Shown: positions 10,267 through 21,065 of the stretch, in pieces | How positions within the stretch are numbered: position 1 is the first letter of the stretch | Layout: every line of letters begins with the position of its first letter | Origin: Vanrija pseudolonga | Taxonomy: Eukaryota; Basidiomycota; Tremellomycetes; Trichosporonales; Trichosporonaceae | Direction of reading: 5' to 3' | Length of the DNA stretch: 64,000 nucleotides | Assembly (NCBI RefSeq): GCF_020906515.1 | Contig: NC_085849.1 | Coordinates: forward strand, 3,782,001-3,846,000 | Made by a program: the position numbers and the translations under genes | Notes under the pieces: generated by a model | Told to the model about the DNA's origin: nothing | Databases searched by the model: none | Seen by the model: only the letters and a program-made list of their open reading frames with translations

Positions 10267-12718
10267 ATGTTCGTCAAGCGCGCGCGGCCACGCCCATCCA
10301 TCCGATCAAGGGCAGTGGACGATGACGACGCGACCCCATCCTCGCCATTAGCGCAGAGCGTGACCTCGTCCGAGGTGGACGCCGCGCCTTCGCCCTCGGC
10401 AACGGCGATGGATGTGGACGACGAAGCCGGCAGCGTGATGGAGCGCAAGAAGGCTCAGCGGAAGAGCAAGCTTAGCAAGGGGAGCCGCTTGAGCTTTGGT
10501 GGCGACGACGAGGTGAGCTCAGCAACTCGCTTCTTTGCATTAGCTGACATTACAGTCGGACGGCACACCGTTCAAGCAGAAAAAGTCGCTCCTCTCGCAG
10601 TCGCTCAAGCTCGCCTCATCACCCTTAGCCTCCTCGGCGCCGACAAATGCGCCTGCCTCCTACTCGCGCGACTACATCGCCGAGCTGAAAGCCGCCACGC
10701 CGTCGCGGGCAGCGCGGAAGCAGGACAACCAGGAGGAAAACGGCGGCGACGGCCTCTCGCAAGCCGCGAGGGACAAGTACGCGAGCACGATCATTGAGGA
10801 CACGACGGCGGGTATCCCGGACCATGTGGCCGTCGCGGCAGCCAAGTCACGGCGCAAGGCGGCATTGGACGCTCAAAGGGCCGGCGCTGAGGGCGAGGAC
10901 TTTATCGCGCTGGGCGGCGACCGCGGGCCGCACCCCGAGAGCCGGCTCATGCGCGAGGAAGACGAGGGCGACGAGGGCGATGAGGACCTCGCCGACTACA
11001 CGGAACAAAACTCGCGACTATACATTGGCAAGCAGGCGAACAAGCGCGCCGCGGCCAGGTTGAAGGGCGAGATCGGCGAGCTCATCGCCGACCGGGAGGC
11101 GGAGGACGAGTCGGACGAGGAGACGCGAGAGTGGGAGGCGACGATTGTTGCGCGGACTGGGCACTCGGTGTACGCCGAGGCCGAGAAGAAGAAGAAGGTG
11201 CAGGGTTACGTGTCGGTGCCTAGTGAGTGTGCTGTGAGTGACAGAGCTGACCCCGCAGTACCGGCCATCCGACCTGTGCCGTCTATATCCTCCGCTGAGG
11301 CGAGGGTAGCGCAACGACTGGCGCAGCTCAAGGCGGTCAAGATCCAGGCGGAGCACGACCACGAGACGGCCGCGCGGGATATCTCCCTGCTCAAGGAGCA
11401 AGACGAAGACATCCGCAAGCAGCTTACGGAGGTGGAGGGCAAGCGCGAGTGGGTTGAAGGCTTCAGAGAGTGGGTCGAAGTGCTCGGCCACTTTCTCGAG
11501 GAGAAGATGCCCAAGCTCGAAGACATCGAGAAGGACGCGGCCAAGTATGAGAAGGAACGCTCCACGATGGTTGTCCAGCGACGAGCGGCAGATGACGCCG
11601 ACGACCTGTCGCTCTTCCTCGGAATCCCGACGGCGACTACGCCAGATTCTACGACCGACGAATCTGCAGCAAACTCGGACGCGAGGCGGATACGACGTAT
11701 TGCTCGGGAAGATCGGCGGGCACGGCGGCGCGGCGTCATGGCGGCCGCCGTTCCAAGCGACATTGACGGCCTCTCGACCGACTCGGAGCTCGACGACGAG
11801 ACGACCGACGCGTTCACCGCCTCGCAGCACGACCTTGACCGCGAAGTCGAGTCGCTCCTTGCCGACGTCAAGGCTGTCGACTTCCGCGACCCGAACCAGG
11901 GCATCGCGGTGTGGTTTGGCGACTGGCGAAAGCGATACCCAGAGGAGTACAACGGTGCATTTGGCGGCTTATCGCTTGTGCAAGCTTGGGAGTTTTGGGC
12001 GCGCGGCGAAATGGTCGGATGGCAGCCGTCGCGCAGCGACAACCCCATCGAGTCATTCCGCTGGTTCACGTCGCTGTACAACTACTCGAGGCCCAAGCCC
12101 GAGCATGCGGACGACGACGACATGGACCTTGAGCCGGACGTTGGAGAGGAGGGCGATTTGGCCACCGAGATGGTGTCCAAGGCAGTTGTACCGCTGTTCA
12201 TCAAGGGGCTCGAGGTCGGCGCATACGACCCATACTCTACGCCACAGACCCGGCGCTCGGTCGACATGGTGGAGGTGATCGGCGACCTGACGGGCAAGGA
12301 GAGCCGCAAGTACATTGTGAGTGTGTGCCGTGTGTCCCAGCTGACGCCACAGTCACTCGTCAAGGCCGCTCTGGGCGTGTTCCAGGCCCACGTGCTCGAG
12401 CTCGCCACAGCCGTTTCGGCATCAGGCGGACCGGTAGCGCAGAGGCCGCCACCATACAACCCGGCCGCACGGTCAGCCATGCAGCGCTACGTCCGCCGGC
12501 GGATCAAGCTCGTCCGCAACTTGCTGTTGTGGCGGCGGGTTGCGCCGACGGAAGTGCAGGACCTCGTCGCGCGTGTGGTTAGCGTTGTGCTTCGCCCCGT
12601 GCTTGCTCGGACATGGGAAGGTGGCGGTGACGACATGGCTAAGCGAGTGCTCGAGGTTGCTGGGAGCGTCCTGCCCGACAACCTGGCCAAGTTTTTGCAG
12701 CAGGGGCCGCAGTTGTAG
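10267..12718 (+). CDS. GCFC-domain protein (PAXBP1/GCFC2, NTR2-like splicing factor)
   Basis: Four exons (introns 10513-10555, 11223-11258, 12317-12352) give 778 residues. The N-terminus begins FVKRARPRPSIRSR and is acidic and serine-rich, as in the NTR2/GCFC2 family that acts in spliceosome disassembly or intron turnover. A helical coiled-coil segment runs through about residues 300-420 (EHDHETAARDISLLKEQDED...). The GCFC-type domain occupies the second half: FRDPNQGIAVWFGDWRKRYPEEY, LVQAWEFWARGEMVGWQP and later VVPLFIKGLEVGAYDPYS are family-typical. The last two introns are 36 nt and have no stop in the surrounding frame, so the second half reads as one ORF even unspliced. The gene follows the G-patch gene on the same strand with 200 bp between them. 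Whether it is the PAXBP1 or the GCFC2 ortholog is unresolved. Confidence 0.9.
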
Positions 12719-13180
12719 TCTATGCGCGATCGACGCGCGATCTATGCATGGGGGAGGTGGTTGAAGAGGCGTCTCTGGCGTCTTGGCAAAGGCCTTGCAT
12801 GCCGTGCAGCGCCATTGTGCCTGCCTCGATGCTGTCTGCACGTGGCCACGTTACAAGTGGCTCGACATTTAGGCCCCGTTTGAGTGGGTTGCAGGCGGGT
12901 TGGTCGCCCCGACGCGTCCCTCGCGCGACCAAGAGAACAACAACCCACATTCAAGCGTGTGTGACGGCACCACCAGCACCTTGTACCACCACAGATCTAA
13001 AGAATACACACAACCTACACACCAAAGAGACGCACAACAGCGCGCTCAAGGACGACCCCCCACTCGAGAGTACACCACACCCAGCCTCTCGAACCGTCCC
13101 AGCCGCCGCGACTGAACCCACCACCACCGCCCGCCCCACCTCCGCCCGTCGCCGAGCCCCGCCGGCTGCAACTATGCACC
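12719..13180 (+). other. Intergenic region and leader of the septation kinase gene
   Basis: This 462-bp stretch separates two genes on the same strand. Its right half, from about 12940, becomes rich in CA and CCACC words and poor in G, as expected of a long fungal 5' leader. No coding frame or TATA word is convincing. Confidence 0.5.
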
Positions 13181-16100
13181 ATGGAAGCAGCCGCGCTATC
13201 AAACTACCAGCTCGGCGACCTGCTGGGCCGCGGCGCGAGCGGCAATGTGTACCGCGCGCTCAACTTCCTCACGGGCGAGACGGTGGCCATCAAGAGCATC
13301 TCGCTGCTGTCGCTCCCGCCGTCGTCGCTCCCAGACATCATGTCCGAGATTGACCTGCTCAAGAACCTCAACCACCCCAACGTGGTAAAGTACAAGGGAT
13401 TCACGCAGGACAAGGAGAGCCTGTTCATCGTGCTCGAGTACTGTGAGAACGGGAGCTTGCAGACCATCCTCAAGAAGTTTGGCAAGTTCCCCGAGAGCCT
13501 GGTCGGCGTCTACATCTGCCAGGTGCTCGAGGGCCTGACGTACCTCCACGACCAGGGTGTTATCCACCGGGATATCAAGGGCGCCAACATCTTGACGAAC
13601 AAGGACGGCAGTGTCAAGCTCGCCGACTTTGGCGTGAGCAGCCGCGCGCCGACGCCAGACCTCGCGGCCGTGGCCAAGGTGGACGCGGATAACGAGGTCG
13701 TCGGCTCGCCGTACTGGATGGCACCAGAGGTCATTGAGCAGTCAGGCGCCACGACGGCAAGCGATATCTGGAGCGTGGGGTGCGTCGTCGTCGAGCTCTT
13801 GGAGGGTAAACCGCCCTACGGAGACCTCGCGCCAATGCAAGCCCTGTGGCGTATCGTCCAGGACGAGTCGATGCGGATACCCGACGGCGCGAGCCCGGTG
13901 CGTGACATGCGGAGAGGAAGGGGCTGACACAGCTAGATGGTCAAGGACTTTCTGTATCACTGTTTCCAGAAGGACGCGCATCTGCGTATCAGCGCAAAGA
14001 AGCTTCTCCGGCATGCGTGGATGCAGCAGGCGCGCAAGCACCTCAGCAGCGCAGCGTCGCCTGGTACCCTGCCGCGGTCTAAACCGTCGTCGTCGTCGTC
14101 GAGCAGGAGTGCTGCGCCGCCAACGAACGGCGCGAGGAAAGATGGACACAGTAGGACAGGCAGCATGACGCAGCCGCAGCCGACTGTCACTGGCGTGCCA
14201 AAGGAGCCGGCGAGCTTGTCCAAGTCGCGCAAGCCCCTGACTGTGTACGATGAGCAGGTGCAGCGTGTGCAGGAGTGGAACGAAGCACTGGCTGGTGGGT
14301 GTTGTGGCGTTGTTGGGCCGAGTGTGGCGCGCTGACTGACTCGACAGCCTCGCCCAAGGCCTTCGCGTCCGCCGCGTCGGGCACGATGCGCCGTATCCCC
14401 GCACTGCCCAACACGAAGAAGGCTGCATCTGAGCGCCGGCGCGCCGACGCGGCCGCCATGCCTCCGCCTGCTATCGCATCGTCGTCGCACCCCGGACACG
14501 CGCCAGGTCTGCTGCAGAAGAACCAGCACGTGAGCGACGTGCTGAGCCGCGCGCGCGAGAGCGTCGAGCAGGAGAGATGGGACGACGACTTTGCCTCGGA
14601 CATTTCGTTGCCCAAGCTCAGCTGTGAGTGTCGACTTGAGGGGCAGAGCTGACGTCGCAGTACGGAAACCGCCAGACGTACCCTCCGAGGAACCGCACGA
14701 GCCAAACCAGGAGACGGTGCGCCAGCTTCTGCCCAAGGATGCCAAGTCGCGCGCGGCGGACAAGCCGCCACCGCTGCCCCCGAAAGACAGGTCCAAGAAC
14801 AAGGTTGAGGACTACTCGCTCGATCTGGGCTTTGGCGACGATGAGCTGCAGATCAAGCTGTCCAATATCAAGTCCCAGGACAAGGGTCGCACCCGCATCA
14901 TGCACCCGCGCGACCTGTCCAAGATGGGCAGCCTGAGCAGCGTGCCGAAGGAGATGGGTGGCTTGCCGCCTGGCGAGCGCACCGCCGAGCAGAGACACTC
15001 GGCGCCGTCATACGGCCAGTTACAGTCCAAGGGTGGTGCGCCGTCCAGACCGCTCAGTATGGCCGCGCCGCCGTCGCCAGTGATCCTCCAGTCGCCTAAC
15101 CCTGGGTCGAGCAGGACCCCACCCACGTCGAGGTCCAGCTCGCTCCGCGGGAGGAAGGAGGCGTCGGAGAGTAACCTCGAGCTGCAAAAGTACACCGAGA
15201 CGGACGACGAGGACTACTCGGACATGTTTGACGGTCCACTCGGCCAGATCATTGATCGTGAGTCGGCGATAGGCGCAGTGTTGACCCCACAGCTACCAGC
15301 ACCATGCAGTCGCTGCAGCTCACGCGCCGGTCCAACCGCTCGTGGCACGACGACGACGATGACGACGACGCGGACCCGTTTGCGGAGATCGAAGACGACT
15401 TTGACACGGCAGACGACCTTGAAGCCAACCTCCTCCGTGACAAGCGCGCGACCCTGTGTGCAAACGTTACCAAACTGGTCGACCAGCTCGAGGGAGGAAG
15501 CAACGATATGGCCGCGCTCCGAAAGGTGTGCGATGAGCTCGTGAGTTGACCGTCTTTCAGGCCTTAACTGACGTCAGCTCGGCCTGTTTGAGAGCGCAGG
15601 GGACATGGGCCTCGAGACGCACTTTGTGTCCATCCACGGCCTCCTTGCGTGAGTGTGGCGTCCTGACACCGCTGACCCTTAGCGTCATAGAAGTACTAGA
15701 GGGGCGCCTGAGCCGCGACGTCGCGCTCCGGCTGCTCAAGATTGTCAACTTTGTGAGTGCTGTCGCATACGCGCGCTGACACTCCCAGATTGTAGCCTTT
15801 GATGTCGACCATCTCGAGTCGTTCTGCCTTGTTGGCGGAATCCCCGTCGTTATCCAATTCACTAGCAAGAAACACCTCGCAGAGGCGCGCCTCGAGGCAT
15901 CCCTCTTCATCCAGCACCTCACCCGCTCGGCTCTCACGCTGCAAATGTTCATCTCGTGTCGAGGCCTCAGACACCTCGTCGACCTCCTCGACGAGGACTA
16001 CTCGGAGAGCAAGACGCTCATTCTGTCGGCGCTCGAGGGAATTGGCAGCGTCTTCGACCTTCAGGTGAGTTAGGATTCCGTTGGGCACTACTCACACCCA

Positions 16101-17639
16101 GTCACCTACGCCCAAGCCAGACTTCTGCCGCATGTTCACGCGTGAACATATTCTTGACCCGCTCTCCATTGCCCTGCTTGCGCTCATCAAGGACCCCGAC
16201 GTGGACGAGGAGGTGCTCAAGCGTGCTGTAGACGTGCTCCTCCTCTTCTGCCAGGTTGCCCAGGCCGATGTGCACGTCCGTGATGCGTTTGCCACGCGCA
16301 CGATCATGATGCGTGAGTTGAAAGGGTTTGTGTCTCCTAACTCGCCCCAGGCTTGCTCAAAGCCCTCGATCTCCTCCCCCGCAAGCTCCTCGTCACGGCC
16401 ATCAAAGCCATCAAGCACCTTTCGACGAGCCCCCAGCTCATCGAGGTGCTGCAGAACTCGAATGCCATGGAGGTGCTGGTCGAGCTGCTGAGCAAGTCGC
16501 TCAAAGGATCGTACAGCAACGAGATTTCGTCGCACATCTTCCAGACAATCTACTCGATGTGTCGACTCTCTAAGGCGCGTCTCGGCGAGGCCGCGTCCTC
16601 GGGCATCATCCCGCTGCTCAAGCGCGTCATCAACACCAAGTCGCCGCTCAAGCAGTTTGCCCTGCCCATCCTGTGCGACCTCGCCAACGCCGGCAAGGAG
16701 TCGCGCCGCCTGCTGTGGCAGACCGACGGCATGCGCCTCTACCTCGACCTCCTGGACGACCCATACTGGCGCGTGAGCGCCCTCGAGGCCATTCTCAACT
16801 GGATGCAGGATGAGACTGCCCGCGTCGAGGACATTCTGCTTCAGCACCACTCGACCGACTCGCTCGCAAAGTGCTTTGTGCAGTCGTCTGGTGTGTCGTT
16901 TGAGAGCATCCTCGACCCGTTCCTCAAGATTCTCCGCATGTCGGCGCCCCTCACTTCGGCCATTTCCACCACGCCGTGCTTGCGCCGCCTCGCCGACGCA
17001 CTGGAGCGTCCAGCCAAGGCCGTCACCAAGCTCAACCTGCTGCGTATCACTCGCGCGGTCTGCGAATCGCACCCCGACCGCCAGACGCTGGTGTCGCGTT
17101 TCTCCCTCGCGAGCATCGTCGACAAGCTCGCAAAGCAGGACGATGCCGTGCTCGTCCGCGAGCTCGCAAAGGAGATCTACCCGTCGCTCCTGTTTGGCGG
17201 CGACCCCGTCCCGCAGGGCGACTCGCCCAAGCACAAGCGCGTCATCAGCGGCCTGCGCCGCACTTCGAGCGACAGCGGGTCCGTCACGCCGCAGGCGGTG
17301 CTGTCCCAGTCGATCGGACCGGGTGCCGTGCCAGCCTCGCTATCGTCGTCGTCGACGTCGGCTTCGGCAGCCTCACGCTCGGCAATCCGCATCCCGAGCA
17401 TCATGCGCCGCCCGACCACGTCTTCTCTGTCGTCCTCGCACTCGTCGCGCACGAGCCTCATGGGCCCGCCAGCGGACACGACGCCGCTCAACTCGCGAGC
17501 AGTGACGCCAACGGCCGACGAAAAGCCAAAATCCAAGCGCCGCATCTCGCGCAGCCTTGTCAAGGATGTGCAGTGGGAGGCTGGCGAGAACGGGCGTCTC
17601 CGCTCAGTGCTCCCCTCGCCCACACGGACATACTTCTAG
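13181..17639 (+). CDS. CDC15: Septation-network protein kinase, Cdc15/SepH/Cdc7(pombe) family
   Basis: This is a serine/threonine kinase of the mitotic-exit/septation-initiation network, which acts at the spindle pole body upstream of Sid2/Dbf2. Ten exons (introns 13898-13936, 14295-14347, 14624-14660, 15258-15292, 15541-15577, 15649-15682, 15753-15788, 16065-16101, 16313-16350) give 1370 residues. The kinase domain is at the N-terminus: glycine loop GRGASGNVY (16-24), catalytic-lysine AIK at Lys38, HRDIKGAN with Asp131, DFG at 149-151, and [11 protein letters not shown] disordered Pro/Ser-rich linker with an acidic [12 protein letters not shown] patch follows. The C-terminal half is an armadillo-like helical region ending near residue 1250, then a Ser-rich basic tail. 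This architecture and length match fungal SepH/Cdc7 and plant MAP3K-epsilon. The acceptor of intron 1 is the CTAG just before ATGGTCAAG, because the upstream ACAG would break frame. Confidence 0.95.
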
Positions 17640-17809
17640 CCAACACACTCATACACGTTTCCGCTTGTACCATATCCACTACTGCAATGTGCCTATTGTA
17701 TGCATTCATTTTGCATTGAAAGAGATAGAGAGAGTGAGACAGAGTGCCAACTGATGCTATGCAATGCCGGGATGATGATTGATAGTGTCTAGTGCAATGA
17801 GGAGGATGA

Positions 17810-20545
17810 TTACTTGGTTTGTTTCGGCGGGTCCGCCATCGAGGTTGCGACGTTGGCCGGTTCAGGAGGGTCAAAGTGCGCAGTCAACACCCTGCGCGTG
17901 TGCTTGGAGAGTCGAGGCTTGTCAGCGTGCGGGACGCGTGCGGCGCCGTCGTACGCCATCATGGCATCGCCCAGCTCGATGGCCTCGCGGATGCGGATGT
18001 CGCTCAGCCCTGCCGCGTCCTGCTTGCGCAGGTAGTTGAGGCAGCGGCGAACAGTGGCCCGAATGTCGGGGTTGAGTGTCCAGCCCTTGCTGTCCGCTGT
18101 AGGCACCTCGGTCGCGCCGGCGACGAAGAATATGGCGCCTGGCACGTCGTTGGCCATGCGGATGGCGTCGGCGACGGCATTGAGGCAGCGTCCATCGGGC
18201 TTGACGATGGCGAGGTCCTCGCGCGCAATAGCCACGGCATTGCTTGGCTGCCCCTCAGCACAGTAGCTGCGCACCATGGTGGTGAGCATCGCCTTATCAA
18301 GGAGCTCCGGGGAGCGACGAGCCTGATCGTAGAGCGCCCTTGCGTGCTGCACGTTGCCGGTGCGTGCCCAGCCGCCAATGAGCGCATTGTACATTGCGCG
18401 GCTGGTGGGCACGCCGCTTTCCCTTGCGAGCGCCGCTACGTCCTCGGCCTGCGCCATGGCGCCAACCTGCGCGTAGCCGCGGAGGAGGGCGAGGAGGTGC
18501 TTGTGCTGGGCGCGGTAGCCACGGAGGACGAGCGCATTCCACACTTGACGCGCGGGCGGGATGCCGTGGGTGCCATCAAGTGCCAGCGAGTCGTACAGAA
18601 GACGGTTGGCGAGCGACCGTGGTGTGCCCTGGTGGCCCCCATCGCGCAACGAGCTGATCACGGCGCTGAGCAGATGCTTCAGCTCACCGCGGGGCTCAAC
18701 ACCGCCTGTTGGGTCGGTTGTTGGCTCCGTACTGGGCGGCGGCTCGAGGTGCTTTGGCGTCTCGGCGCGGCGAACCTCCTGCATCGCTGTGCGGACAGCT
18801 TCTGACAAGACGACATCCAACTGGTCCACGCTGGGGGAGTCGGAGACACGGCCGAGCATGTCATGAAGAAGCTGGGCGAGGTTCGTGGGGGTGGTCACGA
18901 GGTTGCGACGAGCAAACTCGAGAACAATGGTCACTGTCTGGGAGTCGGGTCTGATCGATGCCTCGCGCATAAGTTGTGCGATATGCACCAGGCCATTGTA
19001 CTCGTCTGCCGAGGTCGCCAGCTCAAGAACGACGTTGGCGGTCTTGATCGACGGGATAAAGTTGGCGGGTAGGGGCCAGGGCGACGGCGTGCGGTGAATG
19101 GATGATTCGAGTACACCACATGCCTGATCCACCAGGCCCAGGCGGCCAAGCGCACGACAGAGCTGCGCGACAGCATGGTCAGAGACAGCCGCCGGGTGCT
19201 CAGCGAGCGAATCCCAAAGCGTATGCAATCGCTTGAGATCACCACGACGAGAAGCAATCGACAGCGCGATGACCGTAGTATCGGCAATCGGCTCCACACC
19301 GCTTTGAGTTCCATTGAAGTAGAACTCGGAGAGGACGGCCTCGGCCCCATCGAGATCTCCGGCGTCAATGCGCAGACGCATGATGGCGTTCAGAAATGGC
19401 GCGGTTGGTGTCAGGCCAAGCTTTGCCAAGTCATGACGCGCACGCATTTCAACGTCCGCATCGTACCCAAGGGCACGGTAGCCGCGGAGGATGGCGACCT
19501 GCTGGTCCTCGGGGCTGATTCCAGCATCTTTGGCAGCCCGGATCGCATGTCTCGCCGCGTCGAGCTCGCCGAGTTGCAGTTGCGCCTGTGTGAGTGCGTT
19601 GAACGTTTCCGCCGTTGCCAATGCTGGATCCAATAACTCGAAAAGCGCAACGGCCACGGCGGGCCGCCGGAGGTGCAGGTTGGCCGTCATGGCAGTCGTA
19701 ACGACGGTGGGAGTGAATTGTGACTGAGGGAGAGATTTTGATGGCTTGGAGAAGATTGTCGCCGCAACATTCCACTCTCGCGCGCTTGCCAAATCGAGCG
19801 CAAAGGCATCAATGTCAACAATGGTTCGTCCGGAGCGCAGCTGGTCGTCCATGCGCTCGGCGAACACCTCAACAGCCAAGGGCGACGCGTTGCAGCGGAT
19901 ACAGGCGCGGAGCAATGCGCGAAGCAGCTTGCCGTGCAGTCCGCGGCCAAGGAACGCATCGCGCGTCGAGTTGTCAACCGATGGCCGGGCGTGGAGGAGC
20001 GCTCGAACGACACGCAGTGCTGCAGTGATTTCCTCGGGGCGGACCATGGATGGTAGTGTTGGATCGGCTTGCGCGGCTTCGTTCAGGTGGAACAACAACG
20101 AGCTGAGGTCCGAGGAGTTGATGGTGCCGAGCTCTTCCTCTGACAAGCGAGATAGCGACAGCAGCGCGGTGACCGGGTCCTTGGTCACATGCCTCCGGAG
20201 CCTCTCGCCTGCGGTCAGTGGTGCGTCGAGGTCGGGGTCGGGGGAAGGTGCTCTCGGCGACGCCTGTGGCCGTTTTGGTGCAGCGGTGGTGGTTGACGGC
20301 TGGCGGCGCGATACGGGGTCGACATGCGCGCGCGAGGACGACCCGACGAAGTGCCCATCGCTCAGCGGTACAGCCAACGCTGCAGCCGTCGAGTACCGCC
20401 GAGCGGGCAGTAGCCGGTCCCGCGCCTGACGGCTCGACTCGGCGGGCAGCGCCTGGCAGAACGAGGGGTGGACAGCGGCGACGAGGCGGGGCGCAAGGCG
20501 CACGCCCTGCCTCGACGTCGCGGCGGTGAGCATGCTCGTCGGCAC
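17810..20545 (-). CDS. Mitochondrial pentatricopeptide-repeat protein
   Basis: A single uninterrupted exon encodes 911 residues. The first 50 or so residues are rich in Arg, Ala and Ser with almost no acids and end near ARRYSTAAAL, a likely mitochondrial presequence with an RRYST-type cleavage site. After a low-complexity linker the protein consists of helix-turn-helix repeats with PPR spelling, for example FNALTQAQLQLGELDAARHA, FLNAIMRLRIDAGDLDGAEA and MYNALIGGWARTGNVQHARA. PPR proteins bind organellar RNA to control its stability, processing or translation. I do not recognise a specific ortholog. The lack of introns contrasts with most neighbours. It converges with the kinase gene over 170 bp and faces the NPT1 gene across 520 bp. 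Confidence 0.85.
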   Translation of the reverse strand: MPTSMLTAATSRQGVRLAPRLVAAVHPSFCQALPAESSRQARDRLLPARRYSTAAALAVPLSDGHFVGSSSRAHVDPVSRRQPSTTTAAPKRPQASPRAPSPDPDLDAPLTAGERLRRHVTKDPVTALLSLSRLSEEELGTINSSDLSSLLFHLNEAAQADPTLPSMVRPEEITAALRVVRALLHARPSVDNSTRDAFLGRGLHGKLLRALLRACIRCNASPLAVEVFAERMDDQLRSGRTIVDIDAFALDLASAREWNVAATIFSKPSKSLPQSQFTPTVVTTAMTANLHLRRPAVAVALFELLDPALATAETFNALTQAQLQLGELDAARHAIRAAKDAGISPEDQQVAILRGYRALGYDADVEMRARHDLAKLGLTPTAPFLNAIMRLRIDAGDLDGAEAVLSEFYFNGTQSGVEPIADTTVIALSIASRRGDLKRLHTLWDSLAEHPAAVSDHAVAQLCRALGRLGLVDQACGVLESSIHRTPSPWPLPANFIPSIKTANVVLELATSADEYNGLVHIAQLMREASIRPDSQTVTIVLEFARRNLVTTPTNLAQLLHDMLGRVSDSPSVDQLDVVLSEAVRTAMQEVRRAETPKHLEPPPSTEPTTDPTGGVEPRGELKHLLSAVISSLRDGGHQGTPRSLANRLLYDSLALDGTHGIPPARQVWNALVLRGYRAQHKHLLALLRGYAQVGAMAQAEDVAALARESGVPTSRAMYNALIGGWARTGNVQHARALYDQARRSPELLDKAMLTTMVRSYCAEGQPSNAVAIAREDLAIVKPDGRCLNAVADAIRMANDVPGAIFFVAGATEVPTADSKGWTLNPDIRATVRRCLNYLRKQDAAGLSDIRIREAIELGDAMMAYDGAARVPHADKPRLSKHTRRVLTAHFDPPEPANVATSMADPPKQTK

Positions 20546-21065
20546 GGCGCGGCGCGGCGGCGTCTCTGCACGAGCGGGGTCAGTCCGAGGCGTTCCGGGT
20601 GCTCCGAAGTGCGAGTGCTCCGACTCACAGCTGGGGAGGGGGCTAGCGCGCCGGGTGGGGTGTGCGGCTTGGCCGGTGGGGTATCTCCTCTCGCGCTGGT
20701 CGACGGCGAGTCAAGGAGTGGTCGTGCTGCCAGCTGGGGATTGAGATGTAAGGTTGCTCGAGCCGGAAATGGCTCTGGTCGTTGAGGAAAAGTCAACCAC
20801 CAAGGAAGGTGCAGCATTGTGCCCATCGCGCCGGCAGCAATTGGCTTGGTGTGAAGTCACGTGACTAAATGGGACGGGATCAAATCGTGGCTGCCAGCGG
20901 CCCGCGATCCGGCAAGTGTCCGGTGAGCGCGGAGACGACGAGATTGTTGACGACTGACTCGGAAGCCACCAGACGGGTGAGACAAGCACAGCCCGCGGCA
21001 ACCTCCTCGGCCTCATCTCACTCCTTCTCTCAACTTTGCCCCCACCGCAGGACAGCAGCACTACA
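20546..21065. promoter_or_regulatory. Divergent promoter between PPR and NPT1 genes
   Basis: Both start codons face away from this 520-bp stretch. It contains no plausible coding frame. The word GAAGTCACGTGACTAAATG at about 20852-20870 includes a perfect CACGTG E-box flanked as GTCACGTGAC, a 10-bp palindrome and classic bHLH (Cbf1/Pho4/USF-like) or bZIP-type site. Which gene it serves is unknown. Confidence 0.5.

Noticed and set aside
16092-17234. 380-codon minus-strand ORF opposite the kinase gene
   Set aside because: Antisense shadow over the helical C-terminal region; the sense frame has family structure and the antisense none.
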